A stretch of DNA of 64,000 nucleotides, from NCBI RefSeq assembly GCF_027744825.2, contig NC_071334.1:44130437-44194436 (forward strand), given 5' to 3'. Source of the DNA: Synchiropus splendidus. Taxonomy: Eukaryota > Chordata > Actinopteri > Syngnathiformes > Callionymidae. Of this stretch, positions 1 through 11,600 are shown piece after piece. The stretch's first letter is position 1, and each line of letters starts with the position of its first letter. Below the pieces are notes generated by a model. It was not told where the DNA came from and made no database searches. It worked only from the letters and a program-made list of their open reading frames with translations. A program made the translations under genes and the position numbers.

Positions 1-2017
1 GGGCTAAACCGTTTTCTCTTTCAGTTCTTCTTGTTATGTCTTTATTTCAGTTCCAGACAGAGCACCAGCACTGGTAATGAGCGAACACACATTATTGGTT
101 TGAAGGGTTGAGTCCAAAACAAGATAATAAAAACCGATGGTTTATCTAAAGTGGTTTGCACTCTGCAGAAAGTCATTACCGATCATCATGAATAATTTAA
201 TGAAAAATATAGCAATAATATGGAGGGATATACAGCAACACGTTGGTGTAGTGAGGAGAGGCTGAGGTCATTCCTATGAGTGTGCAACTAGGATCGAAAG
301 AAAGATTTAGAAGAGCAAATACTGGCTGCAACCACAAAGCAAACGACAGCTGGGAAAGCCATATCCGTGCTAAGCCACGGTATGAGATGCACCTCTTTGT
401 ACATTCAGGAAAAGGGAATCTTGAGAAAATATGATGCCTTCGCCAGATCTGACACCTGGCAAACATGTTAACACAAAAATCTGTCTGGGACAGAATCTCC
501 CGTCTCTGAACTGCAGTCCCAGCCACTGCTCAATCGGACTAGCTCACATTACCGGGCGACTTCATACGGCAAATGTGCGAAGTGATAAACTCGGATCTGA
601 AGCTGCAGAGTTCTTCACTTCCTCACTTATTTCCTTTCTTTAAACTGTGAACATCAGTGTCCATTGCTCATGCAGACACCCAAATACTTGTGCTGTTATG
701 CTCCTTAATATCCTCTAAGCATCTGCGCATCTGATTGGCTGGAGCGTCTTCCTGTCATTGAACTGGGTGAGGGGTCGCAGCTTGCTTAGATTAGTTGTGC
801 AGATGAACCGATGATTGTGGTCAACACAACTTAGGTGGAGTCCTTGTTCCACAATGTACAAAAGAGCAAGTTAAGGTGGCTGAAGAATCTCATGAAGATG
901 GAGCCTGGTCATTTTCCATGGCACATGCTTGAAATTGACTTTGCTTAGCACAACTCAAAAGAGGATTGTAGGATGCAGAAGACAACCAAACATGCGTTAT
1001 TAATTGAGATATATGCTGAGATGAATCAATTATGTTTATTAGTGGGTCTCACTCAAATATATTTAGCTCACCTCAGGTTTAGATTTGAGTTTAAGGCATC
1101 ATAAATTATGGTGTGAGACTGATTATTCATTCATTATTTGTATTCAGAAGGAGCAAATTCAATTTGGCAAGAGACTTCTGGCATAACCTTTTATAAACAT
1201 GCACTAGAGTAATGAAAAAAAAAGTCCCTGTCTTCCCTTTGACCAACAATAAGCAAGATTATACTGAAGCATGTTCCAATAAACTGACCGGTCACCACTG
1301 ATTTTATGCAGAACAGCGGTGAGAGCTCAGCAACTGCACATTTCACACACACTGGTTTTAACACATTTAAACACTTAAAGCATGTGTGTGGTTAGACCAC
1401 AGAGCTCTGCCCTCCATAGCTCCAGCTCTTGAAACGCATCTGCTGCCATGTGACTATAGTTCGGTGTCTTTCAAGGGGCCAAATCAGTGGCTGGGGGGAA
1501 ATAGTCTTTAATACGCATCACACAAATCTCTCTCAGGGAGTTTTTGTTCTTCTCAGACAGTGATATGGCAGACCCTGCTCCTTGTTCACTTGACCAAGTC
1601 GACTGCCATGAAGACATATTATGTGTCAGATATTTACTGTTCAGGGTTACTGGTTTGACTGAGCAGGAGTGGGAATCTACTGTACAATGATACTTGCTCA
1701 CGTCAGAAGCAGCCAACTCAAATCCAAATCGCTGTACTGCAAGTCATTCCAATTTCTCAGAGACTCTTCTATCATACCTTCAAACACTCAGATCTTCACC
1801 GGTCTAAATGGTGACACTGTTATAAGGGATTCAATTCCTCACCTGTGTCCAAACACTAATAACAATAATTTTGGTAACAAAAAAGAAAATCCCCTTGTGA
1901 GAGTCTGCTTGGTTGCAGTTTGCTAACATGATGAAATAAACATATGAATGTGTCGCTTACATTCCTCCAGGTAAGAACTTTTTCACCCCTGTTCTGGTAG
2001 AAGGAACCTTTGACACA
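1..2017. other. no gene recognised
   Basis: AT-rich intergenic or intronic sequence. Open frames are short and lack recognisable domains or splice-consistent chains. If the CpG-dense stretch at 4.15-4.64 kb is a promoter, this is the first intron of that gene. Confidence 0.5.
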
Positions 2018-2110
2018 AGGGTCAGGAACCTATGGCTCACAAGCCACATGTGGCTCTTTTGACAAGGAGTCTAGTTCTTCATATGTAAAGCAGCATGTGA
2101 GGCACCATCA
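2018..2110. mobile_element. hAT-like transposon end fragment
   Basis: The sequence gggtcaggaacctatggctc, followed by a cacatgtggctctttt motif, resembles the ends of widespread vertebrate hAT/Charlie-type nonautonomous elements. No matching opposite end or target duplication was found, so it looks truncated. Confidence 0.4.
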
Positions 2111-2435
2111 CCCTCAAGAGCCAGCTCAGTAACAGTGACTTCCCATGATGCTCTGCAGCCCAGTCAACCAATCACAGTCAATGATCTCTAAATTATGGAC
2201 TCTTGCTTCATCCTGCCAAGATTGCAAAGACGAACTTACAGGAGTTTTACTGACATTAAAGTTTTCATCCATATGGTTTCCTACTTCTTCTTCGTCCTAC
2301 TTCTCTTCTGCTTTTGCAGCACTGAGAGGAGCAGAGGAGCCATGTTGCAGCCATCAACCACTGTGATTGGTTGAACGGACAACTAAGCATCACGGGAACT
2401 GTTCAGGTCGGAGTTTTTTTTTTTTTATTGAGATT

Positions 2436-2962
2436 GTCACTGCCCTATTTGCTTCTTCATCCCGTTTTGCTTCCAGGGCTCAGGCTTATGACGCCATTTC
2501 GCATGTCCGCATGCGCACATTGGTATTTCAAGACGTAATTTCCTGTCCACATGCGCACATGGGTGTAGCTGCTTGACACATAAATTAGAATGAAATTAGC
2601 AACGTCATTACGCCACGCCTCACTACACACTCGTATTTCATCAAGAGAAGCAGAATTTGAATTACTAAAGTACTACGCCGACGTATTAACTGTATTTTAA
2701 CCTTATTTTATATATATAGCACTACATACATACTTGTATTCAACAATTCGGATATTTTAACAAGATTTCAGATAAAATAATTGGATCTTTCTGTGCAATT
2801 TGCATGCAGTTTTCTATCTTGCCGACGAGGTCTCAGTTAATATGAGTATATACTCCGTAAATTATGTCTTGAAATACCAATGTGCGCATGCGGACAGGAA
2901 ATGACGTCATAAGCCTGAGCCCTGGAAGCAAAACGGGATGAAGAAGCAAATAGGGCAGTGAC
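2436..2962. repeat. fold-back element with ~105-bp inverted arms
   Basis: 2436-2540 and 2861-2962 are near-perfect inverted copies. Both arms contain gtcactgccctatttgcttc, ccgttttgcttccagggctc and catgcgcacattggtatttc. They differ by a few substitutions and a small indel and flank a roughly 320-bp AT-rich core. Short open frames here are by-products of the repeat. Confidence 0.85.
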
Positions 2963-3155
2963 AGAGATTGATTGGACCAATGCTGCTCCGCTCTGACTCA
3001 CATTGATGACACTAGTATTATTGGATGGATGTTTTACAGAACCATTCAGTGTCGCTAGATACCAATAGACACCAGCTGGTGCAGTCGACCTGGCACACGG
3101 AGAATGACTGTAAAAAATCAACTCGCTCAAAATTTGATGGTCTGCCTTTTCCATT

Positions 3156-3158
<3 letters not shown>

Positions 3159-3226
<68 letters not shown>
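3159..3226. repeat. (AT)34 microsatellite
   Basis: Uninterrupted AT dinucleotide tract of 68 bp, self-complementary. Confidence 0.97.
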
Positions 3227-3229
<3 letters not shown>

Positions 3230-4149
3230 ATTACACTTTAAAATATGTGGGTTTTCGGGATCATTGAGTCAAAAATGTTCCCATCCCCTGCTTTCACCCC
3301 AGCTTTTTCTAGCGACATGCTAGAAAGACATAAAAGGTGCGAAACTTGTCGAAAAGACGTCATGACTCCAGTCAGACCCACGGTTTGTCACCTGGAATTG
3401 CACCTCCACATTGACTTGTACCTGTACATCACTCACTCAAAGTGTCTTCACATTATTTTATTTGAACAGGAAATTAGAGTCAAAACAGAAAGAGAGATTT
3501 ATATCTAGTTACTGGAAGCTAACTTTAGCATTAGCATCCTTTGGTTCTCCATAAGACATTGTATTTTCTCATTGAGGCGCACACATAACATCACAACATA
3601 GTCCCTTCAATCTGCTTCAATGTTTTGGTGTTTGTAAGTTGCAATACCCTTTCTTTATAAGTTAATTGGTGTCTGCTGAGCAATGAATCTTAGACCTGAT
3701 ATTCTTGTGTGAAGTGAAGTGAATTTTGAGTTGACTCTCTGTATTTAAAGCCACATGAAACAAATGAACCATATTTGGGGTTTGACACAACTGACTTCGG
3801 TTAGATTATATTAGATTAGATGACCTAGTTATTATCATATTTTTCATGCAGCCTAGTATTAAAAGCTGGAAGCTTGTGGCGTGACCTGGCTCTCAGCAAG
3901 TTTGATATGTAGTTGACCTATGAAGCAGCTAGATCCTCAGGTGACCTACCAAACTTCCATTAAAAAAACACCTTTCTGTATTTATCTCCATATATTACCA
4001 TTATCTGTCATGTCCCATCACTGTGTCATGTTTCATCTCACCCCGTTTCACTCTGTTGTTTTCCAGTTTGACGCACCTTATACACATGTTTTCGTCTCAA
4101 CTTGAATATGAAACACTCAAAATACGGTTAGTCGGTTATGCAGAGCCCC
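3227..4149. other. no gene recognised
   Basis: AT-rich single-copy-looking sequence with no coding, RNA or transposon feature that I can support. Confidence 0.5.
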
Positions 4150-4640
4150 AAATCGTTCCGATACACAGCTACTTGTTTACTTTGCGCATCTGAACATCGG
4201 GACTTCCGCGGATGCTTCATCGTCGTCATCATTGTCATCATCATCAAACGTGAGAAACTCCCGTCAGACACCGTTTATAGCAGCGACAACAGTAGCACAA
4301 CTGTATTTCCACCGCAGGAAATACACTTCTCGAACCTCCATAAGTCCAAAAGTGAAGCCTTTTAACCACATCGACACAGTTCAGCTTCTTCAGTGCGGAG
4401 TTCACTTACCGTCTGTGCCGCTCCAAAACCAGCCAGAAAGGATCCTCACTCGGTCCAGTCGGAACTCCTCAGCCGTCGTCTGGACCCTGTGCTTTAAAAC
4501 GAGCTTTCATGAAAACCCGGGTTCGACCGGTCCAGTGTGGGGTTCTGCGTACAGCACCCCCGTCCGGCAGCCAGAGGAAGTTCACTACATTCGTCAACCT
4601 GAGAACTCACCAGATGATAAACCCAACCGTGTCTTACTGG
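4150..4640 (-). promoter_or_regulatory. CpG-dense promoter and candidate first exon(s) of a gene off the left edge
   Basis: This roughly 500-bp stretch is rich in CpG against an AT-rich background. On the minus strand it has two good donors, one after 4410 (CAGACG then gtaagt) and one near 4612 (CATCTG then gtgagt). It also has a TTTTAAA box and an acttcctctg ETS-like site. That fits a non-coding first exon of a gene transcribed leftward. In mammals HPGDS and SMARCAD1 follow PDLIM5, but no coding exon is seen here, so no name is given. Confidence 0.35.
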
Positions 4641-5130
4641 TCACGTTCCTCGCCATCGCACAAACACACAACACTTGCCGTGGTCAAAACCATATTTTTT
4701 TAATATCTGCGATGTTCCTGTTAACATTCAGTCACTCAATGCTATGTTCAACTTGAAAATGTCTTTACATTTAGCTTCCTTTTTTCTTCAAGCTGTATAA
4801 CCTTCAGACATAAATGAGGATTTTGTTTGGACACGTTATAGTTTTACCACAGTTTAACCAGAATGACATTTTCATAAAAATATTTAATCAACCCTAGTTT
4901 TGGCACGGTGAAAGCAGATTCGAACGTAGAATTGAAAAAGGCAAGAATTCAATTTCTGGGAATAAAAATCCACAAAAGAACAGACAGAAAACATCACAAA
5001 TTCAACCTTTTACTGTTGACACAGATATAGGTGGAACAAACTAGTACAACCTCGGTTCATCTGGTTAAAAAGTTAGCAAAGGCAAAAGAAGAAAAATACA
5101 ACAGCAAAACAGCAAAAACCATTAGTTGCA

Positions 5131-5591
5131 TTTAATAGCAGGATAGCTTTGAATGAAGCAGTGACTTTTTGAGTCTAGACCCTGGTTACAAAGGGATAAA
5201 TACTAGAAAAATATATTATAATCAGATGCTCTTGACCACAGACCGAGCACTCGGTAAATAACATATCAAGGAGAAAACTGCATGTTCTTTTTTTCAAACT
5301 TAAAATCTGTACTTGATGCCAAAAGTTTCATTCTATCTGTTGTCAAATAAATAACCATGCTCTTTCAGATAAATAAACATTGTATCTAAACTGTTTGCTC
5401 TTGAAAGACACAACTGCTTTCTCGGCAGGTTGTGATCAAAAACACATCGCAAAGGAAGTTAAAATCACCTGCTCAAAGCTGAAGGTACGAAATGCGCTGT
5501 GAAGGAATCAACAGACGAGGACAGTAAACAAAGACAGCATGATGAATCTTTGATCCAGCTGAGGGTATTTGGCACCGGGCTCACGATGGTA
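5131..5591 (-). other. pdlim5: probable pdlim5 3'UTR (long isoform)
   Basis: No coding potential follows the pdlim5 stop. No sense-strand AATAAA is seen; the first plausible signal is ATTAAA at 5136-5131, about 456 nt past the stop. The UTR end is therefore approximate. Confidence 0.45.
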
Positions 5592-5681
5592 TCAGATGTT
5601 GACTGTGTGTGCGTGTTTCTTGCACAGGGGTTTGTCTTTCTTGGAGAAGAAAGCTTGACCTTCCAGGCTGGTGTTGCACAC
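5592..5681 (-). CDS. pdlim5: pdlim5 last coding exon (end of LIM3, C-terminus)
   Basis: 90 nt, acceptor ttgccttgcag. It encodes [20 protein letters not shown], then KKHAHTVNI and TGA at 5594-5592. C589, C607 and H610 complete LIM3. The KKHAH...N ending is the hallmark C-terminus of Enigma-family proteins. Confidence 0.96.
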   Translation of the reverse strand: MCNTSLEGQAFFSKKDKPLCKKHAHTVNI

Positions 5682-8600
5682 CTGCAAGGCAAAACATTTG
5701 GATTTGATTTGTGATCGCGGCGGCACGTGCTGCCACATGGACCTTACTGTGCACACGAAGCAGGTGTCGTGCCAGGTGACGCCCAGAGCCTCCAGGAACT
5801 TGTCACCCGCCTCGATGGGAAAGTCACATCCGTGGCAGTTGGTCCCAAACAGCTTGTAGTAGTCTGAGTAAACGACAAGTGTCAGTCCGTTTGTTTGTCT
5901 TGTGTTTGGGTGACGGCTGAAGTACCCATTTCACAGTAGGGCTCCCCATCCTCCATGTGGAAGGTGTTGCCTCTGATTGGCTGCTGGCAGGCCACACACA
6001 CGAAACAGTACACGTGCCAGGTCTGCTTCAGAGCGTTCATTATTTCCTACAAAAAAAGAGGACGTAAATAGTGGAGATACAGTAGTTTAACTCTATCTAT
6101 CCATCCATCCAAGCTCTCCCTAAAATAAACATTGGCCTCTCACCTGTCTGTCAATTTACTGTTATTGAAAAGCACATTCCTTCTCTCTAAATACAAGTGA
6201 GTGTTCTGCATAACTGTTACTACACATCTACTAAATGTACTGTATGTGCATGGCATCACTTTCTATATTTCGGCTCACCCCAAGGATCTTCTGACTGCAG
6301 TTGGCACAGGTCGGAGCAAAGAATTGCTCGTAACATCCTTCACAGTAGACCTGACCTTTCTCCTCCACAAAGCCACGATCTGTCAGGGAGGAGCGGCAGT
6401 GGGCACAGTTGAACTCTTCCGGGTGCCACGACATGCCCATGGCCACAAGGAACGGACCCCTGGTGAGACGGACCGGTTATTCCCACACAATCGTTCATCA
6501 ATAATAATAATCATTAGTTGCAGCCCTTGAAGGAAGAGAGCTGTTTTCGCAAAGACCCAAGAGGCCAAGGAAGCGATGTGAGCTAGTCACCTGATGACGT
6601 TGTTGCACTTGTTGCACATGGGGGTGCGTGTCCCGGCTGGGATGTGCTCAGCTCGCTGCACCAGAGAGTTCAGATCTTCTGGATGTGGTTGTGGAATCGG
6701 GCGGTCAGGGCCTTTCGGTGAAGGATTGGTGACCTTTCCAAACGAAGGAACAGCTGAAACCAACGACACATTCAAATGATTCTGATTCTGGTATCACAAT
6801 CCTTTTATTTTAACACAAAAGGTTCAGAATATTCTATTTATGTTGGTAATTATAAAAATATTGGTGCATTTCATTCCAACAAAAAATTGTACGTTACGCA
6901 AGTCAATACGTACTATAAATAAAATACATACATAAGAGTTGCATGAGGTTAAAAGTGACATGATAGAGGTTGTATTTAGTAGAATGTGATTGTGCATCCA
7001 CTATCCCCATTGGGTCTTAAAGCCCCAAACACAGCTGGTTGAAATTCTGAAATTAAAAAGACTGAGTTGAATTGGGAGCTAGCATTGGGTGTGAACAGGT
7101 GAAATATATGGTAAAGCCTAAGTTTTAGTAAGTAGCCGCAATCTGACCTTCGACCTTTAAGGGCGAAAGATGAGGCAGATGTTTAGGGCGCAGCAGCCGC
7201 TCCCCTTCTAAAACAAAAGATCATTTTGCCCAGGGAAAGAGTAAAAAAACCCTCCCAGAGTCAAGAGTGGACACCTGGAAAAATAATGATCTGTTCTGGA
7301 GTCAGGGCTGAAGCCAAAGATGCACAGTTTCCCCTCCCTAAGTGTTAAGATGCATCCAGCGCAGAGGTCAGCGTCATCTGACCTCAGAGGGTGCGCTGGA
7401 GGAAATGTGGATTCGGGTCATGCACCGTTGAAAAACTGCACTGTTTTCAAAAGGTTTGGGGGTCAAAGGACAAGTGCTCCCTGAGTCTCCCACTGAAGGA
7501 ATACCAAGTCAGTGAATTGAGTTTGCGTCATGTCAGCAGAGTGAGTAATGCGAGGCAACATGACGCTGACAGGGTAAGAAACTTTGCTCATTGTATTCAA
7601 GTATTTTTAAGAGCAATTTTTGGGAATATCAATGAATGACGTGAGTATTTTCAGACCACAGTGTATGAGGATTTGAAACAGTAAAAAGATGCATTAACCA
7701 GGAAAACCCTTGGTGAAATATTTCGCTGTTATAAACATGACTCACAAGGATTTCCTATTTCATACATGACATAAAACAAGATACAATGTAGAGAAATGCT
7801 GAGAAACAAATTGGTCGACAACCACTTTCTGGTGATGTTTTTTTTTTGCTTTGCTTGTTTACACTTCCCATCCTTTCAAAGTGTTCAGTTAACCAGTGCT
7901 TAGACCTGGTCAGGGTTACGGGCAGGAATACACCCTGGACAGGTCTCTAGTCCCTCGGAGGGCAGACACACACACACAAGCACATTTATGTGGAGTGTCC
8001 AGTTAACCTAGAGAACATGTCTTTGGGCTGTGGGAGGACAACCCACATCCACATGGGTTGAACATGCTTACTCCATGCAGAAAGCCTACCAGTCCGACCC
8101 GAGAATGGAACTTCTATTAACAACACTTAACACAGACGACTGTCACATTAACAACTAGGAAACATTGTATTGTTTAACCAAATTCAAACACCATTTCACA
8201 TAGTGCTGTCTGGGGTCCTACACGTCAGACAACAAAAGGTTATCAATGTTTGCCTGCATCATCACTAAGGCTGTCAAAAATACGATGATCTGAAAATTAT
8301 TGATACTGAAATGCCTTGAGGGAATACGATGCTAATATGCCATGGCATGGATACTACTGTGCACAGGTGCAATAGTAACAGCACAATGCTCTTCATAGTG
8401 ACTTTTGATAGGTAAGTAAAGCTCCTGTTCTTTTGTTTGTTTGTCTGATGGCTAAATCCTCTGTGAACCAAATATAACTTATATTTAACTTTTATTTATT
8501 TTGTAATGCTTATGTTGACTTGATCTCTGGTTCTGCTTTTCATGCAAATAAAAATGTGTCTCAGCCTTTTTAAGTCAATTTCTATCCCCAAGGCATCAAA

Positions 8601-11600
8601 AATAGTATTAAGTATCAAATATATCCCTCCGTATGAATATCAAGTTTATCAACCAGGCATATCAGATATTATTAGGATCGGCAAGCCACGATTTTCAGGG
8701 ATAAATCTCATTTAAGACAAGTCAATGACAATTTAGGACGAGTCAATGAGCAAACTCAACATTATTTTTCAATGCCGGAGAACATCAAAGCCTGAAAAGA
8801 AATAAGATTATGCAAGTAAGGGGGATTGTATCCAACGATTGAAATGTGTAAATATGTGAGTGTCAAGCAGGGATTATCGTCAGAACTGAATGCTCAGATT
8901 AACTGCACGCCAACATGAGGGATGCTGATACAGGCCTCATTTAATTGCGTTTCACTGTGACATTTCAGTCTCATCTGATCCTAACAAAACATCGCAACAT
9001 GGGAGGGGCGGGTGGGCGTCAACATGCCGTCAGCAAGGCAACAAATTCACACCGAGGGGGGGAAATACTGCAGCGAATGACGCATTCAGTGATAGTGTAA
9101 AATGAGCGGATGGTTGCAGGTTTGTCAATGTTGCCGAGCTGGAAGAGAGCGATAAGAAAAGAAGATTCTGGAGGAAAAAAAGGCATCAGAAGTGAGTCGC
9201 AGCAGGGGAGCGGCATCTGTTCCCTCTGATTGTAGATGAATGTGAGGCAAAGTCAGCACCACAGCCACAAGCACGCTCTCAAAACTCAGGCCACACAGAG
9301 ATTCAGATAATGGAATAAATAATGGCACTGACTACTGAGGATTGGGCACAGGGAGGCTTGGATATGCCTGATGGGATTATCATCCCAGTGCTGGGACCAA
9401 AAGAGAGAGTGCCTTTAACTGAATACAGAATTTTAACCTGTACATAATATTCAATTTTGAAATGACCAAAAACATGCACGTTGTGTACAATCCCACACAC
9501 ACACACAACGAGGCAGAGGCACAAATATGAGCTATTTCTATGACAAAAACAAAAACAGATCAAACCAAAGTCAATTCCACTTGACCAGTATAAAGTTTGT
9601 GCGACTTAAAAGTGTTAATGTGGTGAAAACCTCATGAAACAAAGAGCTACGGTAAACCTGAGGACCTCTAAAAACACCCATGGGGAAATAAAAAGGTGGA
9701 AAGGCTCGTGCGTTTCCTCATGTGCGCTCACTTGTGCCCAAAACCTGCTTATAATTACTCTCAGCTGATCCTTCTCTACAAATATTGACCCAGGGAGAAT
9801 TTACTGTGGCAGCATTTAGCAGCACAAATAGCACAATTCCCGTCATTTATTTGATGATTTCTGACAAAGCCAGTCATCTGGGCACGTCAATGCCTCTTCT
9901 CCACAGAGATGCGCATCGGAAAAGGCTGCGTGGCCGACCATGTGGAGGAAAATGCTCCCCTCTGGTGGAGAAAGAAGGACACTACAGCAGTTACCTGCAG
10001 CGCTTCCATGCTGGTAGGAGGGTTTGTTTTGGGATCCCGGGCTCTTGAAGGTGGATGGAGGTTGCACATTTCCATTTCTGGGCGCAGTTTTAGAAAACGG
10101 TTTCGCAGCAGAAGTAGTGTGGACATTCGGTGTCAGGTCCAATGACTCGCTGAAAAAGGATGCACACTAATAATTAGAGTTTTTACAATACACAGTAAGG
10201 ACAAGTGGTCGCAGCTTTTCTCCAATAATGCTGTGAGAATCATAATACATATGAATATCCTGAAGGTGGAAGCTATGTTTGGCATTAAATCAAAGTGATG
10301 ACTGGATACATTAGCCTTTCAGCACACTTGAAGCCAGAATATTGCAGTGTTTTTAATAGATTTGTGTTATGTCTGTTTTGACCCATCTTCTGAATATGTG
10401 ACAAAATGCCTCTAAATAAATGATATATTATTAAAAATAAATAAATAACACAAAATTAAACAGAAGCATTTTGTGATATTTAATGATCCCTCTATGTATT
10501 TACTTAGTTTAATGTTCATTTTAATGTTTAATGCTCGTTGGTTTCACTTAATATCAACCTATTTATTGTTCAAAACAAAACTTTCATGATTATTTATGCC
10601 CCCTGACTTGGCTCATGACCTGTATACATGTACATTTCCACATATGCATATATATAATTTTTGCAGTTTGATTTGTTGAGTGAATGAAAGAGAGAGAAGG
10701 GAAACAGTATGGAAAACAGTTTATTGAGAGCAGAGAAAATAAGGTTCAGCAGTTAATGAAAGACAGAAAGAGACGTTCAGGTGTATGCAGCAAGCTGAAG
10801 CAGATAAGAGTCATCAATATACAAATACAAGCAAACAGAATAAATATGAAGGGCAGTAATTCATCTCCATTGCTGTCTACAGCAGGAGCATACATGTTGT
10901 CTATTGCACATTGAGAACTCGTGCTGAAACATCGTGATGCCAGTCTCTCAGCTTGTTGTACTTGTGTCCAATAACTTCTGGATCCAACTTGTTCACTCTG
11001 ACACAGCCGAGACAGAGAAGCAGCAGAGAAAAGGACAAGTAAAAAGAGGAAGTGAGAGAAGGAACAAAGGAGAAAGTCAAGAACAAAGGGAAGCAAAAAT
11101 CTTATCTTAAATTTGTGTTTTACTGCCAAGAAATGAAATACTATGGCTTTTTCTGTCTTTAAACCCTCAGGTATCACACTATTTTACTAGCATCTTATGA
11201 ACTACAATGCAGTGCAACAACTTTTATTTACCACAACACATTCAGACCTTTCTTTGTTTATTTAATGGAGAGGAAATAGGAAGTCAATTAATTAGCCAAT
11301 AAATGTACAGATTTCAGTTCGTAAAATAAATCTCAGAAAGACGGAAACTGCCAAACAAACGGGCAGAGATAGTGAATGAGTGTTAATCCTGTTGTCTGAA
11401 TGAGTGCACCTGCAATCCAGCATCATTAAAATGTTGACATTAAAATGTCCAGATGTTATATACATTTTTAAGTTAAAGCGAGCTGAGCATATTCATCACA
11501 ATTTGAAGTCAGTAAGACAACATTAAATAAAGACACTTACTTCTTTCCTTCGTTGTCTGCAGCATTTTCTGAAATAAACATGGGAAGATAACATCAATGA

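Noticed and set aside
2837..3267. Several open frames on both strands, including Ile/Tyr-repeat proteins.
   Set aside because: They are translations of the fold-back repeat and of the (AT)34 tract.
4232..4756. 174-codon open frame on the plus strand.
   Set aside because: No domain or family resemblance and no splice context; CpG-rich DNA has few stop codons, which explains its length.
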